This document shows, in pieces, positions 36,641 to 48,900 of a stretch of DNA of 64,000 nucleotides. A program made the translations under genes and the position numbers. Every line of letters starts with the position of its first letter. Positions within the stretch are counted from its first letter, which is position 1. The DNA lies in NCBI GenBank assembly GCA_021209875.1, contig JAGYVD010000001.1, positions 2,914,001-2,978,000 on the forward strand, in the 5' to 3' direction. This stretch comes from Rosellinia necatrix. Taxonomy: Eukaryota; Ascomycota; Sordariomycetes; Xylariales; Xylariaceae. A model generated the notes under the pieces. That model was given only the letters and a program-made list of their open reading frames with translations. It ran no database searches and was not told the origin of the DNA.

Positions 36641-39600
36641 ATGGCCGTTAGGGTGTAAAGTAGCTAATATCGCATACAGCCTGCCTTTGCGGCCATCAAT
36701 GTCGAACCCGAAGAGAACCTAGATGAGGAGGTCGACACCTCCCGCGAACTGCACATAGACGAGGGGCTCAAGCGCTTCCAGACTGCCCTCAAGCTCCATG
36801 CCCAGGGCCCTCGACATTACCAGGAGGCCGCCGAGGCCTATGATCATCTTTTCGAGTCCGAGATATTCCGTCTCCCCGAGAGCACTACCGAGTTCGATCG
36901 TGCCGAGAAACACGCCCAGGGCTGTGACTTACCTGCCCACCTGTCTTTCCCCCATGCTCTCGACGTAGCCCAACCCGACACCGACAGTGGCGCTAGTAGC
37001 CTGCCACAAACCCTCTATATAGCTTACAAGAATCATGGCCAGTTCCTGCTCGACGGTATCCGCCACCGGGCCAAGACGAACCAGGTGGACGGCCCCTCTT
37101 TGTTGGATGACAAGGAGACTCTGGCCCGTGCTCGGCGAGCTCTGGATGAATATAGCGCCGCTTTGGACCAGGATCCATCCGATGCCGAACTATGGAGGCG
37201 GGCTGCCCGTGTTGCCGCTTTCCTTAACAGCCCAAGAATCAGCCGCTATTGCCTCGAAGCAGCCATCGAACTGGATGACGATCCAGCTGTCGACGAGGTC
37301 GAGCCACCATCTCTTGCTGAGGGCCTCGCCGGCGTGCAATTGGTATCGCAGCTGCAGGTTTTGTCCGATCAAGTCAGCATGAGTCACCCCGCCATGGCTC
37401 CTTTCGTAAAGAAGACGATGCCCGAAGCCCTCAAGAAACACGTTGATCCATTCCCCTTTCTTCCGGACCCTACCAAGTCACTCGCTCCCATCAAATCAGC
37501 GACCACCAGAAGATTTTTGCAACCATGTTCAATCCATTGTTCAAACCCCTCCTGGGCAGATCTGGGTCTGGCGCTCCTTGCTTACGCAGGGTCTAACGGC
37601 GTGGGCGCAGGAAAGGTTGTTATCGACATGCCTGCAATACCGGAAGTTGCCGATGATGTGCAGACATTGGTAGAACGGCTCAAAACACAAGAAGAGGAGG
37701 AAGAGGAACAGAAACAGGTAGAGGACGGAACGACTACAGAATCGCCGTCTGGGTCGAAAGATGACCAGGTTGAGGCTTCAAAGGAGACTCGTACTGAAAA
37801 TGACAATGCGCAGGACGACCGTTTACTCGATCAAGGAATATCGGTCATATCACGGAAACGGTCCCAGTCTGTTGCTGGTCTCCCTGACGGCGGAGAGGAA
37901 GAAGCGGTCGACCAAAAAAGAAGTAAACGGACTCGCCGCCGCGAGACGGCTGGAGAGCCGTTGGATTCGAATACCCTTCTGGCTGCCCAATTGCAACCAT
38001 TCCAAGCCGCAGATAAAAATCTTTTCCAGATGACGCGCAATATTGCGGAGAACCTCGGTGTGGAGGACAAAGCTACTCTTGAACGCCTGGGGGAAATAAT
38101 AGATTCTTGCGCCTCAGATACTCGAACATCGAAATTAACCCGACGTCCCATGGTTGATTTGCGCGACTCTCTTACCAAGTTCATAGATGAGAATGCAAAG
38201 ATACTGTTGACCAAGAAACCGGCCTCGCCAATTGGACTATCTTCTTTTCTCGAGCACTCTAAACCCGGTTCCCAGCAACATGCCTTGAGGCCTCCCTTTC
38301 ACGAGACTAAGGGGCTTGCTGGGTTTGTCCAGAAGGTCAACGACGGTTGGATGGACTTTCAGGAGGTCATTTTCCAGTGGATGCAACATGTCTGTGCGAC
38401 TTATCTCAGCAGCACATGGTCCCCGGAAATGAAGAGAGCTGTGGTGCAGATATCAAGTTTCCTACACGAAGATATCTACCACCGCACGGAACACGAGCTT
38501 CTGCGCAGTGCCCAAGCCGAGAGTCCCAAAGACATACGGGAGGCTGTTGATCACATGGTACAGATGCAATTTGAACTGCATTTGGACATTTATGAGCGGA
38601 TTACTAACCCCAACAGCGTTGTGTCTTTGGCGACTCGTGTGGAGACGAATTCTAGATTAACACGCTGGTTTTTCTCTGGCCTCCCAATTGAGCAGGGAGC
38701 GGGCTGAGACAGACAACATCTCGCTGTCGATGCGATTTTTTGTGGTCTTCGGTATTTGCGGTGACACTCACGGAAGGTGTAGAGCGGGAGCACGTTTTGC
38801 AATGTTGGAAGAGCCTTCGCGATCGGCTTGGCGAAGAGGAAGCAACTATCAATATCTTACTCCCCAACAACGCAGTTATGCCTGAGGTGTCCGCGCTCGC
38901 GGCAGACCAGGAGATATCCAAACTCACTACGATGGACTTCTTTCTCGGCCTTTTCCAGACCGACTTGAAGGACCCTGTCTCGGTGATTGAAAGCTTGGAG
39001 CCCGTATTGAACCCGTCATCGGTTCTGAGTATTGTTGACGGATCGGACCAACCTGGAAACGATCCTGCTAGCCGTAAAGCCACAAAATCATCACTAACCC
39101 AAGAAACGCGCCCGCTTACCGAGACGGCGAGCCAAGGACTCTGTGATCTCTGGAAGTTTCTTCTGGGTACAAGCACCGAACTACGCCTGTTCCTTTGGGC
39201 TCGCCTTGGTGATGCCTACGACGCGATCAGCTATAAGACAAAACAGTTCTCCTGTTATTTAAAAGGTATCGAGATGATCATAGGTGATTTCGAACGAGAC
39301 CCGTATCTTAACGCGCCCGACGAGACACGACTGCCACTGTTCATGAAGATGTTGAAGTTCCTTGATGACTTACTCATCTCAGCGTTATCAGCCGCCCTAA
39401 ATGAAAGCAGTGCTTTCGAAATCGTGGATGATGAGCATCTAAAGTTGAGCGTTGCGGCTGTAGCTAAATTAAGCTGCATTTTGCACGTTCCGTCGATGTA
39501 CGAAGATGAGATACGTGTTGGGATGATGCAACATGCATCCAATAGCGCCACGTTCCAGTCATTACTAAACAAGCTACGCGAAATGCAAGTCAGGAGCTGG

Positions 39601-42512
39601 TCCTTGCTTTACACTCTTTTGAAGGCCGGAATATGTCAGAATAAACTGGCTTTCCCTACACCGGAGAGCGAGCGGGCGGACTATCTCGCTGCTATTCATC
39701 AGGTTTTGGGATTGCGTAAATTCTGCAAATCATCGAACAAGATATTCCTACGAATGATGCGAGTTGAGCTGCTAAAGCAACATATGATTGATAACTGGGA
39801 AGACTACCTTGGACAAGTTCTCTTCGACCTCTATGGATTGAAGCTGGGCGTCGGTCTTTCTGAAGTACAGGATCACGGCTGCCCCCCCGGAAAACTGGAG
39901 CGACGAAACACCATGGCACTAGTTGCGAGAGTGTCCGTCCTTGCCCATCGTATGCCGATGAAAGATCTGCTGAAGTCAGACTTAAAGAACACCATTGAGC
40001 ACATGCAGCAGGCAATTGGGCAGACAAAATCTAACCAGCAGCTCATCCAAAATCTCCGCATATTCAATCAAACCATGGCGAAACCCATTCATCCTCTCCG
40101 CCTGTATGAAGCTTTCAAGGGAAAAATTGCTATTGATGCCGTTGGCGTGAATACGGCGGACAGCACTCTCGCTAAGCATAAGTGGTTTTTTCTGCTCGGT
40201 ATGATTGCGTTTACTAAATTTAAGGGTGTCGATCTGAATAGAAGACAAACGCCGGGCGCTACCGATGACCTCCGCATAGGTGCTACTTTTCTTCGTCAAC
40301 AATTACAGTTCACCCCTGACCAGTGGGATGCATGGTTCCGATTAGCCGAATGCTTCGATTATGAACTGGACGAGTCCGTTCTCTGGACTGCGGATAAAAT
40401 GAATAAAGAGCGTGCAGACCTGGTTAAGTACCAACGCAACGCGATCCACTGTTACACCCTGGCACTATCCCATTCGCGAACGGTCATATTCGAGAAAACC
40501 GAGGAGGCCGACGATGCGATCCACGATCTTTATCACAAATTCGGAATGCGCATGTACGCTTCAAGCCGGGAGCCATTCGCCATGGAACCGTTTCAACACT
40601 CCGAGCACAAGCGTTTCGTGATCCATGACACTGGGGCTGACACGAAGGACGTTCACTCTCAGATGCAGGATTATAAAGTCTGGAAGTATGCCGCAAGGCT
40701 GTTCAAAAAGGCCATGGAGGTCAAGCCTAAACTGTGGAAGTTCGTATCAACCACCCTGTTATGTAATCCGGCGAAAAATGGCTAACCGAGCTCAGGAATT
40801 GGTACATGTATGCCAAATGTATTTGGAAAATGTATCGGAAGCCTATAACGGCTCTCGATCCCAGTGACCAACTGAATCGGCCGACAGTGCATTTCGTTAT
40901 CAAGGCTCTCGAGCAATCAGTAGAAGTTGTGTCAGCCTTGCCAAAACCGCGGCATGGCCAAGACCCCATCTTAGAGCCGCACTACAAGATGGTATCGGTG
41001 GTCCATAAGTTAGTAATGCTCGGTGATTTGCAACCTCAAGAAGCTGCCGACATCCTTCAACGCCAACCGTATTCCATCGAGAATGGAGAACACGTTGAGA
41101 TGACCAGCCTAGAAGACTGGGAGCCATATGTCATCAAGCTTCTTACTCAATTGCGAGAAAAGGACAGATCCAACTGGCAGCATCGGATATTTATGCGCTA
41201 TGCTAGGATTCTCTTCGACGAGAACTCGGAAGAGTCCGACGTTGTTAACGCACTAGCCGCCTTCAATGTGCTGAAGGACTCGATGCTTACGAAGACGATG
41301 GTGATGAACGTGTGGAAGTGCGATGCAGAACGTCCTGGTCGGCATCACGTCTACACCGAACAATACGTCAGGTTTGCCGTAAGGCTGCTAGTCGTTCTAA
41401 AAGATAGAACGAGCTTCGAAGCCATGCTCCGCCGCTTGCGAAAGAAGGGGGCGGATTACTATCACTTCAGCGACCTTTGGCAAACATGCTGCCTTGCGTA
41501 CCTGCGGCTCATTCGTCAGGCGTACCAGATCTCACCCGTTCTTGAAGACGAGTTCAAATCAACGACACCGGAAGAGTTTGAAATAATAACCACCAGGATT
41601 AATGAATGGTGCTCAGATCCCAGCTCATCACATCCTGCTTTGAGTGCATTGCAGGAGGTTATCGAGTTGAAAAAGCTAAACGGTGGCCTCATGAAAGCCG
41701 GTGCGATGGATGATTTGATTAACGACTGTTACACGGCGTTGTATTTTAAAACCGGAAAGTCCTTACCGGGCCAAGATGTGGCCGCGTTGCTGGAGGAGAA
41801 AGAGCAGGAGCGCATCCAAGCCGAGGCTCGTCATGTCGACAAAGACGGCGGGGAACTCAAACCGCCAAACCCTTTCAGCGGGATCCTAAATCCCCAGTCA
41901 CACGAAAACTCAGGGACGGAGGGTGGCCCGGGTGACTCTACGCCTGCCAACGTAGATGGTGCCCAACGACCCCGGAAGGCGGGCATCAGAAGGGCAGACG
42001 TACTGCGACGGGCCGAGCAAGCCGTCCTACGCGTCCAGGAAGGGCCTAAGCCTACGAATGGGAAGTCCCGTAGTTCCGTGTCAAGCGGTAAGACCCCGGC
42101 GGCCGATGAAAACAACGGCGACGGTGATAGCGACGAAGATAGTGTGAGGGGCGAAGCAGAGGGCGAGGGTGAGGGTGAGGGCGAGGGTGAAGGCGAGGGC
42201 GAAGGTGAGGGTGAAGGTGAGGGTGAGGTAGAGGGTGAGGGGGATGGCGATATGGAAGGGGACGTGGAGATGAAAGACGACGATGGCGAGCGAGAGCTGA
42301 GCTCTATACCCGGAAGCGTACACGACTCGGCGGATGACGAGAGTGACCTAAGCGATGTCCCGTTAGAAGACCTCTTAGACGAGGACGAGGCCCAGCATCT
42401 CATGTTTCCCAACCTAATACGAAGAAGTGAAGAGGAGGACACCGAACCCGAGAGCTCGGAAGACGGCGATACGGAAGAGACGGATTCGCCGATGGATGAT
42501 GCGGAAGAGTAA
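36641..42512 (+). CDS. hir3: Histone transcription regulator 3 (HIR3/CABIN1 type), frame-disrupted as sequenced
   Basis: HIR3 is the large scaffold of the HIR histone H3/H4 chaperone, which deposits histones independently of replication and represses histone genes. Proposed exons are 36641-36646 (Met-Ala), 36680-40739 and 40796-42512, about 1926 residues once two shifts are allowed for. The N-terminus [12 protein letters not shown] and the [23 protein letters not shown]-like helix match the family. The intron at 40740-40795 (GTTCGT...CTCAG, branch GCTAAC) restores [16 protein letters not shown]. Reading changes frame twice, near 38669-38673 and 38736-38741. Each is explained by one extra T in a T-run, and dropping both gives the family-like WFSLASQL and [12 protein letters not shown]. 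The C-terminus is acidic with a Gly-Glu repeat (DNA 42160-42240). The first intron would be only 33 nt, so the true start may lie elsewhere. Confidence 0.85.
42160..42240 (+). repeat. GAGGGT hexanucleotide repeat coding Gly-Glu
   Basis: About 13 GARGGY units inside the HIR3 reading frame encode an alternating Gly-Glu tract in the acidic C-terminal tail. The length probably varies between strains. Confidence 0.9.
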
Positions 42513-43724
42513 GGTCTCCTCTCTACTCTTCGAGATGTGCCGTCCGCATCTTGGCGTCGATGTATTTTCATCACCCGCTGTATTTATATCACACTGCTTT
42601 CAGGTGTATGGCGATGGCAGCATGCCGGATGGGCAACGGGAATGGGGGCGGGCGGGCTGGTTCAACGAGTACATGGAAGGCATGTATGTAACCCATAAAG
42701 CAGATACCCAATACCAATAGACGTGGTGGTGGTCGGAGCACCCCATCAGTGCCCATTGCCTAACGCAAGAGTTACGGCGTTATGCATGTTGATACAAAGC
42801 AAGGCATGCGACTCTGGCACTCCAGCCGAGCGAGGTGTCAAATGGCCAAGGTGCTCAGCCACCGGCATGAAGCTGAAAGGCCGCGCTTCACCTGCACCTA
42901 GCGACCACTAAGACCGGGAACGTCGCTTGGCGGTTCTTGTCATTCGCAACGTCAGGCTGAGCAACCAATGAGCAGACGACCAGGTCCACCTCCTTGCTTC
43001 CACGTTGAAACCAAACTACGCTATTCCGGTCATGTTTATCACCATGTCCACTAGGGGTAGCCGTGCCGGGCCGGAGTCTCTTCGATACAATGTGTGTTGA
43101 CGTGGTCCCGTCTGTCCAGAGTATGCGGTCAGGCATATTAGATCTCCCATCTCCCGTCTCCCGCTATCCAGATCATGTGAAACGGCGTTGGTTCGTACCA
43201 GGGCAGGGCGGTGCACAATTCATAGCCCCACGGGGTTATTTTTGTGCCGATGTCAAAGATGACAAAACAAACCAAGGACGAAACATGGGTGAATTTTCCT
43301 AGGTAAAATAACTCACCGGTCTGCCTTTTGGCGTACCTTGGCAAAAGCGTAGTGTCGATCAAGCCAAGATGGAGATAAGGAATGGCTCCTATTTCTCGCG
43401 AACGATGAGTCGGCGAGGTTAGCTAAGGCATAGCTCCCCATTATGAATAAAATAAGATGATCCCGCTGTCGCTGTGCGCTGGTACTGCTTATTTTCTTAT
43501 TATCTAAAGCCTTGCTCTCTCCATCCCAGGCTTGGCCTTTTGACGATAACTTCTATGACCAGCGACAGTCTGATCCCAGATAAAGAGCCATGATCACACA
43601 CCCACAATTGGATTAACTACTTAATCACCATTCAGACTCGGCCAATACCGACTCCCCATCATATCCTTTAGGACAGACACGCGTCATTTATAATCTCTCC
43701 GATATAGAGATATAACGCACGAGG
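42513..43724. other. Intergenic, no gene supported
   Basis: HIR3 3' flank and the promoter of the next gene. A TATA-like stretch (GATATAGAGATATA, 43700-43713) lies just before the start codon at 43725. Nothing else is recognised. Confidence 0.5.
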
Positions 43725-44846
43725 ATGAGGTTCTGCACTCTCGTCGTGGCCTTCGCGGCGGCCGGTGCAATCGCGGACACGAACACGGGGGCCACCCGGC
43801 CAAGGAGAGGAGCGGCAGTTGATGTCAACGCGGTCGGTTTCCGGGGCGAGGTCGCTCCACCTCTCGCCGCGCGGTATAGTTCGAGCTCCCGCGCACTGTC
43901 GATCCGACGGACTGCTACCCTGCAGGCGAGACAACTACATGACGACCCTTCGACAGCTCTTTCGAGGCGCGACGATGACGACGACGACGATGATGACGAC
44001 GACGATGATGACGATGACGACCACAGACGTCGCAAGCTGAACAAAGCAGCCGGTAAGTCCCGCGCCCAAAAAAAGAAACACCCTCTCCCATCAACCTTCC
44101 CCCCCATCGCGTGACCAACCCTTCCCCCTTGGGGCACGGCAACAATGCCCCAGCTAAGCTCAATCTCGCCCCCGGCCCCCTCCCCCAAAAAATCCCAGCC
44201 CAGAAACAAGCGAGCCGCCAAGGCTAACACGTCCCTCGGGGGAACGCCAGTCGCCGGCGGCGTAGTCGGCGGCATAGTCGTGCTGCTGGTGATCCTGTTC
44301 CTGCTCTTCTGGTTCAAGCTGCGGCCGCGGCGCCAGAGCCGGCGGCGCAGGCGCAAGGAGGCCGAGGCCGAGGCCGAAGCCGAGCGCAAGCGGCGCGAGG
44401 AGGAGGGCGAGAACGCCATGTACGCCATGTATAACAACAACAACAACAATAACCATCACGACGGCGGATATCTCGGCCAACAGCAACAGCAGCCGTACCA
44501 GGCCGTCCCGGGCGACGAGCCACCTCACTACCAACAGGTCGTCGCCACCCAGCCGAGGGCGCTGACGACGAGCGCCGACGGCGGCCCGGCGTCGCCCGTG
44601 CCGTCCGTCCCGCGCGGCACCGCCGACTTCCCGGCCGAGCTGCCGAGCCCCGTCGACGGCCGCGAGCCGGGCCCCTCGCCCTCCGTCCCGCCGGAGGACT
44701 ACTCGTACTCGTACTCCAAGGGTGGTGGTGGTAGTAGCGGAAGCGGAAGCGGAAGCGGCAGCAGCAACGCGGGAGCGGGAGAGGGATCGCGCCCGGCTGC
44801 GCACCATCACCAACACCCGGCGGACCAGCCGAACCCCAACTACTAG
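43725..44846 (+). CDS. Secreted or single-pass membrane protein with poly-Asp tract
   Basis: I do not recognise the family. The ATG at 43725 opens a hydrophobic signal peptide (MRFCTLVVAFAAAGAIA). An extracellular Ser/Arg-rich region follows, then a run of about 17 Asp (DNA 43970-44021) and a basic patch. After an intron, a transmembrane helix (GGVVGGIVVLLVILFLLFWF) is followed by Arg-rich and Glu/Ala-rich cytosolic sequence with poly-Asn, poly-Gln, Tyr-Ser and Gly-Ser repeats, ending ...PNPNY at 44846. The layout resembles fungal wall-sensor or SKG6-like proteins. The intron is unsettled: GTAAGT at 44053 needs a poor acceptor (ending 44214) to keep phase, while GTGACC at 44111 with the CCCAG ending 44203 also works. 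Confidence 0.65.
43970..44021 (+). repeat. GAC/GAT repeat coding poly-Asp
   Basis: Uninterrupted GAC and GAT codons encode about 17 aspartates. The opposite strand reads as poly-Ser, which creates a spurious long frame. Confidence 0.9.
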
Positions 44847-45904
44847 GTTTCGGGTTTGGTGCTATGGTCTATGTGGATCGCGCGCGGTTTGCTTGCTTGC
44901 TTGATTACTTGACTTGCTTACTTACTTACTTGTACTTGCCTGCTTATTTATTTGTTTAATTATTTGTTTTTTTTTTTTTTTTGCGATAACTAACTCGTCT
45001 CTTCCCTGTCTGGCGGAGGGTGGGACGCCTATGGCTCAATTTATTTTTGGGCAGGCTCTTATGATATGATATAAAAAAAGTCCAATGGGAAAAAGGGGGG
45101 AAAGGGGGAAAGAAGAAAAGGGGGAGGGGGGGCCTTGACGAGAAATCCGAACCCGAATTCAGATCCGGATCTCGATCCCAAACTCGACTTAATACTAATA
45201 CGAATCCAACCTAGTTTTGCTTTCACACAATTACATATCTACCTACTCACCACTCCTATCTACGAAAAGTGCCGGTGCCACGGGCATCTTCGCTCAGGTA
45301 ACGTCGTTACACAACAAAAGGAGCATGAGGCGAGAGTACCGGCCTGTCCATCGCGAAATCAACTCTCAAGTCGGCCAGCCACCACCGGCTACCTACATTA
45401 GGCACGTATAAAATTTCACCAGCATTATACACTTGCCGAAAATGAGACGCCTGGTAGATAGCCACAGAGTCGATACGTGGCCGCTCCGATATCGGGATTC
45501 CACGGCGTTTTGCAGAGCGGAACATAATCCCTATCATATATGATATATCTACTATTAAGAGACAATGTTGGACGAAAATGGACTCGTCGACAAAAGAATG
45601 GATTACGTGGATAGCCTGTGACCAAAACTGTTATGCACGCGTCGAATGACACGTAACATTTTACATTAACACTAACCCACTGCGATACTGTGACAAGTTT
45701 TGGTTTCCCATAAGTCGCCCGTACTGCCCAACTATGTCCCAAGTCCACGTGTAAAGAAAACCATCTGACCGGTTCCGCCCCCCCCTTTCCCTCCTCACCA
45801 CGAATCATCCGAACGCCACCCAACCCCAACTCCAACCCAGCAATTTCCGATCACCCGTAACAAGTATTTCCACCAGGAGCATCGCAGACAAGACCAGAAT
45901 ATGT
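44847..45904. other. Intergenic between convergent genes
   Basis: 3' flanks of the Asp-rich gene and of rvt. TTGCTTGCTTACTTACTT repeats (44889-44945), a T-run (44967-44982), a GGGAAAGG purine tract (45085-45132) and CCGAACCCGAATTCAGATCCGG repeats (45140-45185). No gene is supported. Confidence 0.55.
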
Positions 45905-48900
45905 CTATCCCTGCCACTTGACCCTCTTATCGCGGAAGAGGCTGACCATGCCCATGGGCAGGAGGCCAGGCTCGACGATGTTGAGGCCGCCGAAGCGGCG
46001 GACGGCCTCGGGTCCGTACAGCTGCGCGACCCAGCGCCAGTACGTGTCCATCGAGGTCCAGTCCCCCGTGATGCCCTTGAGGGGGTGCGACGACGACCGC
46101 GCCAGCGCCTCGATGGCGGCGCGCACCCCGGCGTTCGCCGAGCATATCCCGCCCTCCTCCTGCGGTGCCTTGAGCAGCTTCTCGAACACGTCCGATAGGT
46201 TGTTTGCGAACCGGTAGTCCAGGTCCTCGCGGTAGCGCGCGTACTCCTCGAACGCCATGAAGTGCTCGCACTCGCTTGGATCCTCGGGCTCCCAGGGCCC
46301 TCGGGCGCGGCTCGCCTGGCTCTGGCGGTGGTCGTTGTTGTGGTGGTCGCCGCGCTCAAACGCGAGTTTCTTCCGCGCGTAGTCATCGCGCTCCGCCTCC
46401 AGGAACGTGTCGATGACCGTTCCTGGGTCCGACACCACGGCCTCGCGGACCGGCAGGATCGATATGAACGGGCTGCGCAGGTCTAGGCCGCCGAGCTCGA
46501 TGGGGAAGAAGAGGTACGCATCTGGGATGTCGGAGACGCCGAATCGCGTACGGAGCAAGTGCTTTAAGTACCCAACCACGCCTGTGATAGGTTCTTGAGG
46601 TTGGGCTTCGCCCGCTAGGAGGGACGACGGTGACGACGACGACGACGACGACGAGAAGACCTGGCGTTGGATCCGCTCGTGCGTCGCGAGGATCTGGTCC
46701 ACGTGGTCGCGGCCGAAGCAGTTCGCGGGATTGCCGAAGTTGGATGTGAAGAAGGTCGCCGCGAACGTGTTCCACGTCTGGATGAAAGAGATGACACTCT
46801 TGCGCTTGTCGGCGAGCTGCCGCCGTAGATCCACGATGTGTTTGTTAACCATGAGATCATCGATTTCAAACTTTCCGGTTTTCGTCGATAGTTTGAGGAA
46901 TCCCCAACGGATATCTCCGGCCGGCAGGGACTCGTCGATCTCAAGTGCAAGAGACGGGTCGCGCGAGATGCGGACCGTACCTGATTTTGCGAAATCGATG
47001 TACGTCCTAGTCGCATTGACGAAATCCGACACAGCCTCCCAGACCGTCTTAGCTATCTCGTGATCCCGCGACCAGAACCAGAAATCATCGTGCATTCGAT
47101 GCAAATTATAGCCTCGGGTCGCCTGGTTGACGGAAAAGTCGAGGCAGAACAGTATAGATTCGCCGAAGACCTCGCTGAGGACGTGGGACGCTGGGGTGCC
47201 ACGGCGACGAGTGCGTGGTCTCGCGGCGGGACTGTCGTCCAGGAACTTGAGCGGCGCCTTAAGGAACTTGGTAAAAAAGTCAATCCACGTTTCGGACACG
47301 CCGAGATGCGACATTACGGCCAGGATAGTCTCGTGCGGGAGTAACGAATTCCAGCCTTCGAACACGGAGTGAAAAGCCGTAACCTCTGTATGCAACTTCG
47401 TATTGAGAACGATCTCGGTCGACAACAGGCGAATCAAACGCTGTTTGTCTTCCATTGGACGACGGTCCTTCGTGTCATCATCACTATCATCTGACTCTTC
47501 TGCCGCGTCCATGCCATAGGGGTCAGGATTAGTCTGTTGTCCGTAGCTATGCCAGGCCCCCGCCTGAATCGCCCGTTTTTGTTTCCTTGCTGCCGTTAGC
47601 GGCGGCGGCGGCGGCGGCGCCGCTATTGCTCTGGGCATTGCCATTGCCATCATTGGTTGCTGCTGGTAGAGATGCGGGCCGGCCTGGGCGACCGAGTAAT
47701 CCGCTTCTTCCTCCCCTTCGAGATTTTGCTGCTTCTGTTCGTCGTGACCCATCAGGTTGGCCATGAAGTAATGGTTTCGATACATGTTATCCCGGAGTGC
47801 GTGAACGGAGTTGCGATGGCGTACATATTCGGGACCCATGTAGTATGTACGGCGCTTCTGGTCTCCCAAGGGGATGGACCTCCTTGAGGACTCCCACGCC
47901 CCGTCGTATTTGCGGAATTGCCTGAAGGCGCCCTTCAAGAATACGGACCACTTCACACCAATATAGTGAAGAAAAATAGCCTGGAGAACGTCCTCGTGCA
48001 TTAAGACATTGTAGATGCCGGTAATCTTCCGCTGCTGCTCGAGAGCTACACTCTCGCCCCAGGACCAGGTGGAGAGGGCAGCAAGTCGCATATTGAGAAC
48101 GTCGGCCACCTCAGTCAAAATAGTTTGATTACCGAGGAAGTCTCTCAGTACCTCGCGCCTTTCATCCGTCAGCAAATCTGAGGCGAGGAGACCTTTGATG
48201 ACCCATTTCAAGGTGTGAGGATTAAACTGTTTTGGCGCTGCCAGCGTATTCTCGAATGCCGTTAGCTTTTCACGCAGTTTCTCCAGACTCTTCGCTTTGG
48301 CGGGCTTGGCTTGTTCCTGTGGGCCAAAAAGATCAACGAGGTAGGCTTTGAGCGCGCCCTCATCTACTCCGGCAGGCTCGAAGACGACCTGCTCCCATCC
48401 ACGCCGAGCTTCTTTCTTCATCGAATCGCCAACGTCTTCAAAGCCATCGGTCATATTCACGTCCTCTCCAGCACCCAAGGCCGCTTTCTCGGTGGAAAGC
48501 CACTCCGTGACGAGTTGCGCATAGAGCGATGCGAACTCGAACTTGGAGGATTGCGTATCGAGGTGGCGCAGTAGCGATTCTTCCCAGCTACGCATCAGCT
48601 GAGGCGTAATAGAGGGGTCATATCTGGACTGGGCCATGAAGCTATCGAGATTCCTGAGCTCGAGTTCCAAGTCCAGGTTTTTCGACTGGCCCGGGAGGAT
48701 CTCGCCGGTCTTGGTGGTCTTCATAGCATAGCTGTCCTTCACACCTCGGCTCAGCAGGGCGAGGCGTTTGAGAGGATCCGTTTCATTCTCGAGACGAGCG
48801 ACGATGCTTGCCTTGGTAGTCTCGAATTCGGATCGCCTCTTGGACAGCTCCTCGAGCTTTGTGTTTGCGATCTCCTGCAACGTCTCGGAGAAGACGCTAC

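Noticed and set aside
38646..38745. An intron explaining the frame change in HIR3
   Set aside because: No consensus donor and branch pair fits, and an intron would remove residues that match the family. Two single-T insertions restore a continuous conserved stretch.
41831..42574. 247-codon minus-strand Ser/Pro-rich frame
   Set aside because: It is the complement of the acidic and Gly-Glu repeat tail of HIR3; its composition is fully explained by that repeat.
43688..44449. 253-codon minus-strand frame with poly-Ser
   Set aside because: It is antisense to the poly-Asp gene, whose plus strand has a clear signal peptide and membrane helix.
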